NCBI RefSeq assembly: GCF_031877795.1
Contig: NC_133933.1
Span: 24,332,029 to 24,396,028 of the forward strand
Direction of reading: 5' to 3'
DNA length: 64,000 nucleotides
Source of the DNA: Strix aluco
Lineage: Eukaryota; Chordata; Aves; Strigiformes; Strigidae
The notes beneath the pieces were generated by a model. It was not told the origin of the DNA and did not search any database. It saw nothing but the letters and a program-made list of their open reading frames with translations. Position numbers and translations under genes: made by a program. Within the stretch, counting starts at the first letter, position 1; every line of letters begins with the position of its first letter. Positions 47,462 through 59,360 of the stretch are shown one piece after another.

Positions 47462-49285
47462 TAGCATCCATCCTTCTCCTCAGAAGACTATCCAGTGCTG
47501 CTGTAGCCAAATGTTTCAAATAATTTTGCTTTTGTATCCTGAGGTAGTTTATTCTCCCGCAGTCTGAATAGGGATAGGAAATGACCTGATCTCTTTGCAG
47601 TCACAGGTAGGTGGACTACAGCAAAACCCTTTTAGGTCTTTTACAGTGTTGTATATCAAATTACATATGCTTGGTGAAGCAGGTTATTTACTAGATGCTT
47701 GTTACTTCACAGTGTCGGCTCCATATGTTCACATTAATGAATAGCATGGCTTACTGTTGCAAGATGATATTTTTTTCAGTGTAACCGTTTACTTCTCTGC
47801 CTGCCCTCTGCATAAAAGATTATAGGGGGGTAATGGTTCAGTGAGTCCACATGTTCTTCAGTTTCTTCCTTGGCTGAAGAAGGGAAAGCTGAACATGCAG
47901 CAGTAATGCCTTAACAGCTATTGGATCATAAAGCCCATCCTGGGGACCTGTGTGAAATGTAAATGGAGATGCTTTCCAATTGAAAATGGGGGATTTTGAG
48001 CCAGTAATATTTCCCTTGTGAAATATTTCTTGTGGAAGATGCATATGCCAAGAGAATTTCAGTCAGTCCACCCAACAGCCATGAGAAATGTCTTTGCAGA
48101 TGTTTGGAGAAATATTTAACAGCGATGCCAAGGGTGAGAAACGTGACTGATAATATATTAATCAGTGGAAACATACTCCGACATTTAAACCAAGATATAT
48201 ACACAGATATGCCTTGTTCACTCTACACATCCAAATATTAATGTGACCAGGTAGTCTCGAGGTCCCTGAGCCTTGAGCTGTGCACACATGAGCTTGTCCA
48301 CTCTTCCTAGGACAAGCTTCCCAGGGCTCTTCCTTACGGTGCTTGCATTCCCTGTTGGAGCTGTATATTGCTAGGTTTAGTCAGCCTGACTAAGGACCTT
48401 CTTGTTCCTGTATTTCAAGCTGCAGAAACTTAAATGTTAATCAACTGACCAGAAAGAGAATCCATCTAAAGCTTAAATCAGATGAAGTGAATTCCTCTGA
48501 AAACTACTGTAACACCTGGTAGATCCTTAGGAATATAAATGGAAATTAATGAGCAGAGAAAGGGGAAAAAAGGAAAAAAGTTGAACTCAAAGCCACATTA
48601 AAATTCAAGCCATTTGCTTTTGGCAACACAGCTTTAAAAAAACCTGTACTGTAACTATTAATAGAAAAGTCTTTCTACTGGTAAGACAAATGATGCTCAT
48701 GCAAAGTTGCTCAAACAGACTGATGATTCAAAGAACCAAAGCAGAATTATTTCATGCTCTTTTCTACTTGTGATTTTATAATCTTGTCAAGACTCCTCTG
48801 AAAGCAAACTGATACTGTAGGCAAAAGATAGACATCGGAATTGTATGACAGTTTCTGTATGTGTTTATGTCTGCTTATCACAGCCTTCAGAGGATGGAAC
48901 TTTAGCCAGACTAAAAATTCTCAATTCCCACCAAAATAAATGGGAGCTGGAAGTCTTTAGCAACTAAGACGACTGCATCTGCAGAAGTGCAAATCTGAAA
49001 ACGATCACTAGGGACACTGTACCTGAGCATATTCTTTGTATATTGTTTATACAAGGGTGATCTCTTCATCTTATTTAACAAGTGTTCAAATTCTTTCACA
49101 GCTAGTGAGTCTCTGCAGCTTGCACGGTGTCTTCTGTCTCCTGCTTTGGGGAAAAATCTTTTTGGCAGGAAAACACTTTCTTGACAGAATTTCAAGAAAA
49201 TATGACAGGTTACTGAGTGATGTCTCTGAAATGAGCCAACAAGGAATGTCACTGGGTTTCACTGTGACCAAATCTCTTATGTGGC
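47462..49285. other. Intergenic with unrecognised minus-strand ORFs
   Basis: Two minus-strand frames look slightly protein-like. One ends at 47838 and has an acceptor-like TTTACATTTCACACAG at 47948. The other is 48911-49252 (113 codons) and includes SLAVKEFEHLLNKMKRSPLY. Neither matches a family I can name, and the second overlaps an antisense open frame. I do not call a gene. Confidence 0.4.
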
Positions 49286-49308
49286 GCATACACACACATA
49301 TATATGTG

Positions 49309-49336
<28 letters not shown>
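49286..49336. repeat. CA/TA then GA microsatellite
   Basis: CACACACATATATATGTG followed by about 14 GA units (49309-49336). Simple repeat; an open frame continues into it as ERERERE. Confidence 0.9.
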
Positions 49337-49339
<3 letters not shown>

Positions 49340-52300
49340 TTCTTCTCTTAGATTAAACTGATATGACTGAAAAAATACAGAGGTTTGTATATGCTCATGG
49401 TTCTTCATCCATGAAATCACAGGGGAAAAAAATGGTTTTAATTTTAATTTTTAAGAGCAAGCCAAGAATTACGTATAGGAATTAGATTTTGAGGTGAAAT
49501 AATACAAGATGACACTAAAGATATGGAAAGGTACTGATTAAAAGCAACAATATATTTTGAACTACCATTGATTTTTATTGTATTTGAAGACCAAAGACAA
49601 GTGACATGTCCTGCATTTCTGCAACTGAAAGCATTGCTTCTACATTTGGTTAGACCATTATGAAAAAAAATCCTTAGAAATAAAATTAACTGCAATGTGT
49701 GTTTCACAGTTGTATTCTTTTAAGTTTGCTGTAAGAAATAATAGCCCAGATTCAGCTTAATGTTTTGACTGGCTTTAATACTGAATAACATTTGTTGGTG
49801 GGATGAAGGCTGAGATTCCGTGGCAGAGGAGAATTGTCAAAACTTCCCCTCAGTCAGCTGCAACACATGCAGCATGGCCTGCAGAGGTAACCAAAGACTA
49901 CTGCAGTAAGTCATAAGTATAAATAATTGTGTGTGTCCCCGCCCTCATTAAATTATAGGTAGATAATTTACAGTTTACACAGGCTTAGCTATTTCTACCT
50001 AACAAATGGACTTGGGCTGTTTCTAGCATCATATGGTGATAACCCTGAATATAGAGCTGAAGTAAGTATTAAATAAAAGAGGGATTATTGGGTGCCTTAA
50101 GAAACAAATAAACATCGAGCTTGTCACCATGGAGGTATTTAAATTCCATAGTTACCTGCAGGAAGCTTTAGACCGCTCGTCCCTGCTACACAACGTCGGT
50201 ATCCATGTGCAGGCGGGTTCCATGGGCACAGATTAAGTTTCTCTCTATAAAGATGAGGCCTGACTACAGCAGTACAATGGGAGCTCCACACAAAGCGTGT
50301 AACGTAAATGGCGCTGGTTTGTCACCTGTTCAGAGGTTTCATTCCTGATCGCTGTAGTTGTCTTGAGATGGTGCCTAGGAACTGCCAGTAGTGACTGGGA
50401 GTGACATAATCCCACCTTGTGTCGGTCAAGTGGTTCTTCATTATCCTCAGGGCGCTTTTGTTGGGTTTCAACACATGCAGTTAAATTTTGGAATAGAGTG
50501 CAATTCAAGAAAGAAAAAAAATAAAACCAATGTAGTTAAGGTTTTAATTTAGGCATACTTCAGATTTAAATTTAAGTGATTTTGTTACATGCACTGAAAC
50601 ATGATGTGTTGGTATTTACATTAGCCACTTCTATGTTAAAGGAATACTATATGATTACTGACAAGAAGGTTAAGCAATATAGATGGCTGAATTCTGCCTC
50701 TGGTTACAAAGTGATAAAAATGAAGTCAAATTACAACAGTGTACTGTAAGGAAAAATATCTGAATTATTGAATTTAATAATACAGCTTTGGGTAAAATAT
50801 GCACTGATGTTGAAAAACAAAAGTCTTTGCATCATAAGTTTTGGAAAACATAAAATTTCACTTTACATCAAATGTATGCTGGTTAAGTTGTCTTTTGATA
50901 AAAAGAAGATCTGTGTAGTAAGTATATTTTTGAAGTAAAAATTATTTTTCAATGAGAAGCAAGAATATCCTGATTTTTAAATGCAAACATTTTTTTTATG
51001 ACAATCTTTTATCCTGTGGACCTATATATTTTCCTGAGATTACATTACTACAGTCACATTGATTTCCATGGAATCATTTCTGATTTGTACTCATGTAATC
51101 AGGCCAAGAAGAATCAAATTTTCCATTTAAGGCATTTTTTAATTCAGTTGTAGATTTTCATGCACTTCTAGATCTGAGTTCTATACTAACGGTAAATGAG
51201 AAAAATATCACTGTGAAGTAGGAAATGAAAGAAAAAGATATGTTTTATTTATACCACCTATTTTGATTAAAAATCAGTCACAGCTAAGACAGGTTTTTGT
51301 AACGTGCAGGAGCTTTTTCAGGCCAGTTCTCACAGCAGTTACATAGAATAGCATTGGATTCAAAATAGCTTTTTCATTGCTTTTGAGAGTATGTTAAATT
51401 TACCACTTTTTATTAGTGTTTATTTGTTAACAATTTACAAAATCAGGTGATCATTTTTAAATCCTGCACTCCTGACTATGCAAATGCATGGTTTGAAACA
51501 TTATTTACCTTACCTAAAAGAAAAGTTAGACATATTAAATGTTAAGGAAGGTTTCCTCTTATCGCACTATTTAAACCTGCAGCCCTTATGTGAGCATCAT
51601 TCTTATTCAACTATTTTTTCGTATTTGTAAGAATATCAGGAATTCACCTCAGCCATAGTGGAAATTTATCAGCAGACCACCATTTTGCTCTTCTCATGAA
51701 GAAAAAAACCCCAACACATCTATAATATCAAATGTATCTATAAGATCAAACATCAAGTGGCCCAAGCTGAGGTACTTTTTTAAATATGACAGAATTAAAC
51801 TTGCACTTTGAAAACCACAAATGAAACAGAGAAAACTGACTCCAGAGGCTAATTTTCTCTTGAAAAATTACTAAGTGCCTATATAGAAATTTCAACATTT
51901 TAAATAATTAATACTTAACATACAACCTGCAGAAAAATTAGAATAGTTTATATGCTATTAGAGTAATTAGCTTTTTCAGCAATAGCTGTAAGATTCACAG
52001 CAGTATCATCCAGCCCCTCCTTCTCACACAAACCAAGCACTTCTCCAAAATTCAGACTGCATCTGAATCTCCTAAATCTCCTAAAAAACATTCCTAGTAA
52101 AGGACATCAATTAATCATCTTCCCATCCCTGAGAGCATTAGGGCTGAGAAACCTCTGCAACAATTTGGCATATTTAAAGAGAAAACTGTTTTGAAGGGTA
52201 GGTCTTGTCCTGCTACTGTGCAAAAAGGAGAGAAGCTGAGGCTATAATCTCCAGGTTTAGTTTTTGTAAAATGTTTTTAATGCTTAGAAAAGCAAGAGCT

Positions 52301-52879
52301 TGTCAGGAGGTACTCTGCTGGAAATGTAAGACCTATAGAATACGAAATTCCTAATCAACTTATAACATTAGGTAGCATTAAAATAATTTCCTTTAGAATA
52401 CAAATTTCAGCTTATTAGGATGAAGAAGCTAAATACTTTTATGTTAACTCAATTTTTTTAAGAGGTACTTACTAGGCAGACTGCAGAGAGGCAGATTGCT
52501 TAAAGTAACCCTCATCAGAACAAGTGAGGATTATAAATGAAAGACTGTTTTCAAGGGGATCACATTTTTACTTTTAGGATAATTCAGAAGATGTTGTTTT
52601 TCTTACCATCACTGTATGGTCAAAAAACCCTTGCTGCCCCTCTAAGATGTTTGGCAGCTTCCATGGACACTGTGGGAGTCAAGGATAGAGTAAGAAAACT
52701 TTATTCATTCTGTGAGAAAGTAACCTTATGACATTTGTGGTAACTAACTAGGAAAAAAGAGCTGAAATTTGGGAATGTATGTAGAAAAGCTGTAAGGGAC
52801 AGGCAGTTTTTGCCACTCAAGTTAATGGAAAGAAAGGTATATTTTTCTTCTTGCTTTAAACCTCTTGGTTTCTTTTTAA
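49337..52879. other. Intergenic, AT-rich, no gene recognised
   Basis: Long AT-rich stretch with no frame above 90 codons, no recognised repeat family and no RNA gene. Confidence 0.6.
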
Positions 52880-53705
52880 AATAGTTGCTTGTAAAGAACA
52901 GATCATGGACAAAATCCTGCACATTTTGTCTGTTCCACATACTGAAGAGCCTGAGTTTGCCATGCTTTTTCCTGTCACAGCCTCACTGAAGCCACCAGCT
53001 GTGGTGGTGCAACTCCCCCTGCCCCCCCACCTGGGGCCTTGGTGCTTAGCGCAATTTTCCCTGTCTGGGTCACATACCAAGGCAAGCTGAATAGGGAAAG
53101 GCAGTGAACCAGAGCATAAAGGCACTCCCTTAACTCTCCTGACTCCTATCTTCCCTGCCACTTGGCCACAGACTCTGTGTCAGGTCAAACGGCTTGGGAA
53201 AGGCAGTAGACCAGCGTGTTAAGGTGCCCCATTAGCTGACTTGGTTTCTGCCCCCCTCTCTTATTGCTTAAGAACAATAGTAACAATCAATATCTCTTGA
53301 CACCTGTACTTGGGTTGCAGCTCAAAGCGGGTGATACCAGAACTTCAAGTTCTAGAAAGTTCTGGGCTTGCGCAACTGCTAGAAAGTACCCAAATAGTCT
53401 GTCATCCACACTGGGCTGAAATGGAAAAGTGACCTGAAGAAAGTCAATTATCTCAGACCCTATAGACAGTGATTCTAAGAGAGACCCTCTGAGCTCTCCT
53501 GGATCGTGATGGGCTGTGACCAACATCTCCCCTGAGTTGGGATGCCTCTCAGGAGCAGACTTCTTGAAGTTTGAAGATTGCCTGCCCACAAAGCCGACGG
53601 AAGGCCAGGGTGAAGTCAGACTTCTTCTCAGTGATCGCCCATTAAGAAATACCAATGCATTCAGAGTATTTTCTCCAAACTCGAGAAGAGGGAAATTTTA
53701 ACCAT
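52880..53705. repeat. Repeat-like GC-richer block, family unknown
   Basis: Composition rises sharply compared with both flanks. Two diverged copies of a unit lie 102 bp apart: GGGAAAGGCAGT at 53094-53105 followed by GAACCAGAGCATAAAGGCAC, and GGGAAAGGCAGT at 53196-53207 followed by AGACCAGCGTGTTAAGGTGC, each followed by a C/T-rich stretch ending in CTGCC. Tandem repeats of this size are common in LTR U3 regions. A 122-codon minus-strand frame (53287-53655) has no recognised domain. Confidence 0.4.
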
Positions 53706-56700
53706 AGGCCAGCCTCTTCCATCCACCTCTTTATTTATTTATGTGCTTGAATACACACATTTTGCCTTCACAAGTGTGGATGTCTATGTATTTTACTGGA
53801 TATCCACATATTTTAGTGCTGTTTCTGTGTGTGTGTACATTTTGTGTTTATACATATATATACTTGGATTTAGAATACCTTGTAGTAAGTAGGAGTGAAT
53901 CTTGTCATTCTTGAGGCTGTAATTAAGTCACTATTTTAATCATAATATATTCTACCAAATCACCTTGTTAATCTTTAAATAGGTTAATCATTAAGTGTTG
54001 CTAAAATTCAACCTTTTAATCCAATAAAGTGCCAAAGCTGCAACTGCTTTCTGTTTCTTTCAATCATGCAGTGAAGAAACAGAAAGTCTTCAGCAGTGCC
54101 AGAAAGGGTAAGGTTCTGTACAAATGTCATTGTTACTAATTATTTCTAACTAATTCTGATCACTAATTACCATTAAGCACAAAATTATTATTAAGCCTGT
54201 AATAGAACCAACTACATTCTAATTTCTTTAGATTTGTTTGTCTTGATCTTCACTCAGAAAACAACTCCACCAAAGATTCATTCAGCCCCATAACCAGTGA
54301 GGGAGAGCAGATGTTACAGCTGGAATGGTACATTCCCAGGGGTATTTGCTTGTCTGCAAAAATTCGTGGTTCTAAGGCTTCCAAAATGAAAGACATTGTA
54401 TTTAATAGCACTCAGTAAATTTTTCTTTTATGAGTTTTCATAATCACTGTTTAAATCCATATAAACTCCCAGTCATTGTACATTAGCGAAGTTTGAAGGC
54501 ACATTGGGGACAGAGCAATCCAAGAGAGAACAATGATCTCAAAGTGGGCATCAGGCAAAGAGTTCTAAATCACGAAAGACTAGATATTATCCTGTTAAAG
54601 GATCAAAAAAATTCATGCAATGTCTTTATTTCATATAGTGAGGAGTGCCGTGCTCCCCTGTTTAAACGACGGCGTGCAGGGAGCATTGCCCGTTCGTTGT
54701 GCATGCCCGGCAGAGGGCTCTGATATATCAAACGTTATTCAAAGGCAGCTTTGAGCAAATCTAGAAATCCCAGGCGGAGTAGTGCACCGCTGCAGCCCAC
54801 AGTCCCTGTCCCCTGTGTATGGCCAGAGACACGCCACCAAGCCGGAGATGTGCTCCTCAAGCTGAGCTTCAGCCTGGGGCAGCTCTCAAACCCTTGTGGC
54901 AGCGCTCGCAGGAGGATGGAGCTTTCTTTCTGGAGGAGCTTTTACCTGAGTCTTCTTTTGTCTGCTTTCTTCAGCTGGTGCTTTCTTGTATAATGGGACA
55001 AGTGACACCAGCCTGTGGCTTTTTTAAATCCACGGTATGCCCATGGAGCTCTGGGGCCCATACCTGGGTTCAGCTCCACATACTTTGGAAGCCAATCAGT
55101 GCTCCGGTCTGTGGGTTCAAAAGCATGGGAGTGGGGGCGGCACTTTTCTTAAGCACAGGATTTGCTCAAGCAGTATCCAGTATCTGTTATCCCTGTTCCA
55201 CGAGGCTTCCTCAAGGACATTCCTGAAACCTGCAAGGTTTCTGTGGTTGTTTTGTTTGCCTGAACTTAAGGAGGTCAAACAGCTTGAATTTCTCAGATTT
55301 AACTCTTAGCATGTAAGAGCAAACTATAATCCTTTGTGTGTGCATATGTAATTATTAATATTTTATAAATAAATATTAAAAAATCTTAAAATCTTTAAAA
55401 AACTTAAATTTCAGATTATTATTCTTGTTAAAAAAACCCTGGGAACATTATCTCTAAATAATTATATAGTTCCTTTGACAGAAGTGTCAACTGATGTCTT
55501 TTCACTCTTGCATATGAAGAAGATGTGAATTATATTCCTCTTTATAATTATCAGTCATTAGTGATGCTATAGTTCCACTACATTCCACTTTCACCAGTAT
55601 AGCCCTCAAATCCATGAAAATAAAGATTAGATACACCTGACCCTACTAATATACAATCACAAAAAACACATACTGCTATAAAGCTTGTGCATTACACCCC
55701 ATCATACAAGAACTGGTATATTAAATGTCGCTTACACACAGGTTGAACTTGACCAGGGCACAAAAGCTCCAGCTACGGCACCTCCTGGTCAAGACTGAAT
55801 TTGGCCCAGGTCCTGTCATGCTTGCCTACAGACAGGACACCAGGAGCATTTCTTTCCCAGGACTCCAAGCCAGAATGCTTATGGCAATAGGAAAGGTTAT
55901 TCCCACTCACCTCATGTGCTCACTGGACTCTCCACGGGGCAGGAGCTTACTTCTGAAGCCTTCCTGTTCTCCGTTTTCCTTTTACATTTAGTAACACATT
56001 TTGAACAGCCTTGACAATTGGGAAAGTAAAGCTACCAACTTCTGTTTTTTCCTGTTTATCTACACACAAGCCAAAATATTCTCACGTTGCTCTTGAATGT
56101 GTAGAGCGATGCAGCGTATCTTGTAGAGATCTTATAGATTGTGTGATAGCACTTAGTTGGTATTGGGAGCATGTTGTGACACATACTGCTGAATATAGTT
56201 ATGGACAAAGATGCTGATATGTCAGCAGATATCAGATATATCCGTAGATATGTTTCTTAAATATCTTTATTAAAACAAAACAAAATTGTAATTGTAATTA
56301 TAATTTTCACCACTTTTTTAATAGCAAACCCACAAATTTCCAGTCTCACTCTTTAACTCCACGGTTTACTTTGTATTTTTCTGCTCAGTTCCTTTAATGC
56401 AGTTGATATTTTATAGGGTACTGGCAAATAAAAGAAATTGCTTAATGTCCTCATGATTTTTGTCAGTCTAAAGTATAGTCTACTACAAACCTCATTAACT
56501 TTTGAAGTAAGGGATTACATCACTGGAGCCACTTTAGCTGTACCTTATGAAGTCCTACACTTTTTGGCTGCAGTGCTCCCCCAATTAATATTTCATGGTC
56601 CACACAATTTACAGCAACTTTTACCTATCTATAGCTATTATCTGAGCCGTAAAAAGTATGCTAGAGATACTCTTTCTGAAACTGCTAGCTATATACAACT

Positions 56701-59285
56701 GCAATGCAAAGATTCCCCATTTATCTATGTGACTTCAATAGCTTATATATATGTAAAATACATACTCTAATTACATTCATTAATATTTCTGATAACATAT
56801 GTCTGTATTCAGAGTTGTAATTATAAAAAAGAAAGGTAACATAAAAATGTAATTTAGTCCATTATAATAATTGTTTTATTGAGTGTACCTGGTATTATTT
56901 TATGCCATTTAGAAAATGGAACTAAATGAAACAAAATTAAGTATTTCTTCATGACATTATGAAAACTCATCATTAACATTGAAATGGTAATAATACTATA
57001 GATAATATGACTTACCGAATTACAATAGTGTAACATTTTCAATACTATGTTTAAGACTGCATCATGTCTCTCCATTGTACGTTTCTATTTTGAGAAGTTA
57101 CAGAATATTAGATTAGGGATACATAAGCTCCTCAATAAATACGTTTGCCTAAAACTTCTTCCATCAAATTAGTCATGTGTTGTGCCTGTGTATGCTATTA
57201 CAGAAATACATAATTTTCACAGCTTCTGCTAAGTGAAATGTTAAGTGAGAAAATAAGAAAATAGGATAAAAAAATCCCATCAACAAAACCAGGTTTTAAG
57301 TAGTAATGGATTAAAATAGCAACTGACAGAGAACATGTGAAATAGATGCTGAAATATTATATCTGCTTGATTCCCCCAATCTGCCTCTACTCATAAATGT
57401 CTTTGAGCTTCACACCTAATTTGTTCAACTGGCTTATTCTCAGCTACTCTGCGAGGGAGTGTCCTGCAAGCTTCCTCCCACTTAAGGTAAGTATCCTCAT
57501 AGGTCAGGAATATAATTTATGTTCATGAAAAACACATTAAAGTTGGTCTCTCTTCAGTCTGACTAGATATATATTTATCACTGGGTATGTATTACTGTAA
57601 TAGTTAAGGGTCTCATCATGACAGGAGAATATACATGTAATAAACCCATCAAAGTCTACAAGATTTTGTAATCTAAAATAAACAACAGATGACAAAATTT
57701 TTCACCACTTTTACAGAAAATGAACATAAAGACTAGAGCAGTTGCTGTCAGTATCTGAATGCCCAAGAAGATGTGTTTTCATATAGACATGCACATCCAA
57801 ATATCTCTTTTGTGGAAACAATGCAAGAAGTCCTACTGAAAGGTTTTTTTCCTTCATAAATAGAATGATTGGGCATATATGTCACTGAGGAAATTAAATT
57901 ATGCTGGAGCTGTCATGGTATAAGATACAGGAAAGACCACCAGCAGATTAATTCCTGACTAAGGTAAAAGTCAGAGTCCACTGTAGGGAAAAACTGAGAT
58001 GCATCCTGGGAAGAGCCCTATCCCAGAAGAGCAGAACAGCAACAGGAAGCTGGATTTTTTTTTCTTACTGTTTTGGAAGAGGCAGCATCAAGAAAGGACA
58101 GTGACAAGTGAAGTAAGAATGCTGGCTGAAAGAAGTGAATTTAAACTTTCTAAGAACAGATCCTTAACCAGTCTGCGTTGGCTGAACAAGCCCTCAAGGA
58201 ATCTCACTGTGGTCAGATAAGAAAGTGCCACTTTCTGTCTTCAGGCAGGTGATGAGCAGCCATGGCTGTGAAATGTATCTTAGCACAACTAATGAACAGC
58301 TGCCCCAATTTTAAGCTGCTGCAGTTGCTGAAAGAGGTCTCAAGCAGTGACAAAACCTTCCTGAGCATCCCACAAAAACTCTGTGTGGCCATTTAACTAT
58401 ACTTCTGGTATTCTTTCCTAGTGTTATATAGCATTTTAAATCACAAAAGAGAGACAGAGTGGTTTAACATTGAGAATAATCCAACATCCAAATAAACCAA
58501 CATCCAGCCAGGCACCGAAGCAATGGGTAAAACTATAGTCCTGATTTCTGTAAATTCAGATTTGACTTGTTAAAGCTTAGTGGGAGAATATTGCAAATTA
58601 AGAATTAAGTGGAGTTTCAAATGGCTGCTTTGCAGTTTCCATCTGCAGGCATACTCCATGAAAAAAAAAATCCCATTTTTGCCTGAGCTCTTACCAAATG
58701 AACCCTGACTGGTTCAGAGATTCCCTTTTAATGATCTTGTAACATGTTTGCACAAGTCAGTTATGCCAGGGAGAACTGCTCTTTCATGAAATAAAATCTT
58801 AGGACTTCTCAGCATATGACACTAAAAGATAAGGAATGCCTTTGAAGGATTTTGTTGTGTCAGTATAAAAAGATAAAGCACAACTAAGACCCAGTATATG
58901 ACAGCAAGCTCCTGCAGTGGATTCACATGGGTTTGGAAGAAATCACAGGCAAATTAATTTTGTGATTTACTTGGAATACAGACACGTGCAAGGTGCCTGG
59001 AAGTGTCCTGAGAGTTACTTCATCCTCAAAAAATCATCTATCAGAGGTTTGATTTTTTTTCCTTCTCTAGCAAATATAATTGCTATCAGAAATTCGAATG
59101 AAAATGGGAATGTTTTGCCACGGGTATAAAGGACTTTCTTATTAAGAAGTAAACAGTAAAGGATTGCCCATAAGATTGAAGTCCCATTGGTGGACTGGAT
59201 TAGAAAAAAAACTCTAATCAAAATCCTGCTGATCAAAATCGTCTCATTGATTTCCCCATGAGAAAAATGGAAGAGTCTTCAATCT
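53706..59285. other. Intergenic, no gene recognised
   Basis: Includes a TG-rich tract near 53828-53840 and a slightly GC-richer stretch at 54640-55280 without recognisable coding content. A 110-codon plus-strand frame (56438-56770) starts at TTG and resembles no family I know. No RNA genes seen. Confidence 0.55.
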
Positions 59286-59360
59286 ACTCATAGAATCACA
59301 GAATGGTTTGGAGTGGAAGGGATCTTTAAAGATCGCCTAGTTCCAACCCCAAGCCCCAGA
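59286..59360 (-). mobile_element. CR1 LINE 3' terminal fragment
   Basis: CATAGAATCACAGAATGG followed by GTTTGGAGTGGAAGGGATC and TTTAAAGATCGCCTAGTTCC is the reverse complement of the CR1 3' end. Only about 70 bp survive. Confidence 0.9.

Noticed and set aside
46979-47464. 161-codon plus-strand ORF
   Set aside because: Runs through the LTR-like element and a poly-T tract; opposite to the element's own orientation.
56438-56770. 110-codon plus-strand ORF
   Set aside because: Starts at TTG, no domain, AT-rich codons, no splice or promoter support.
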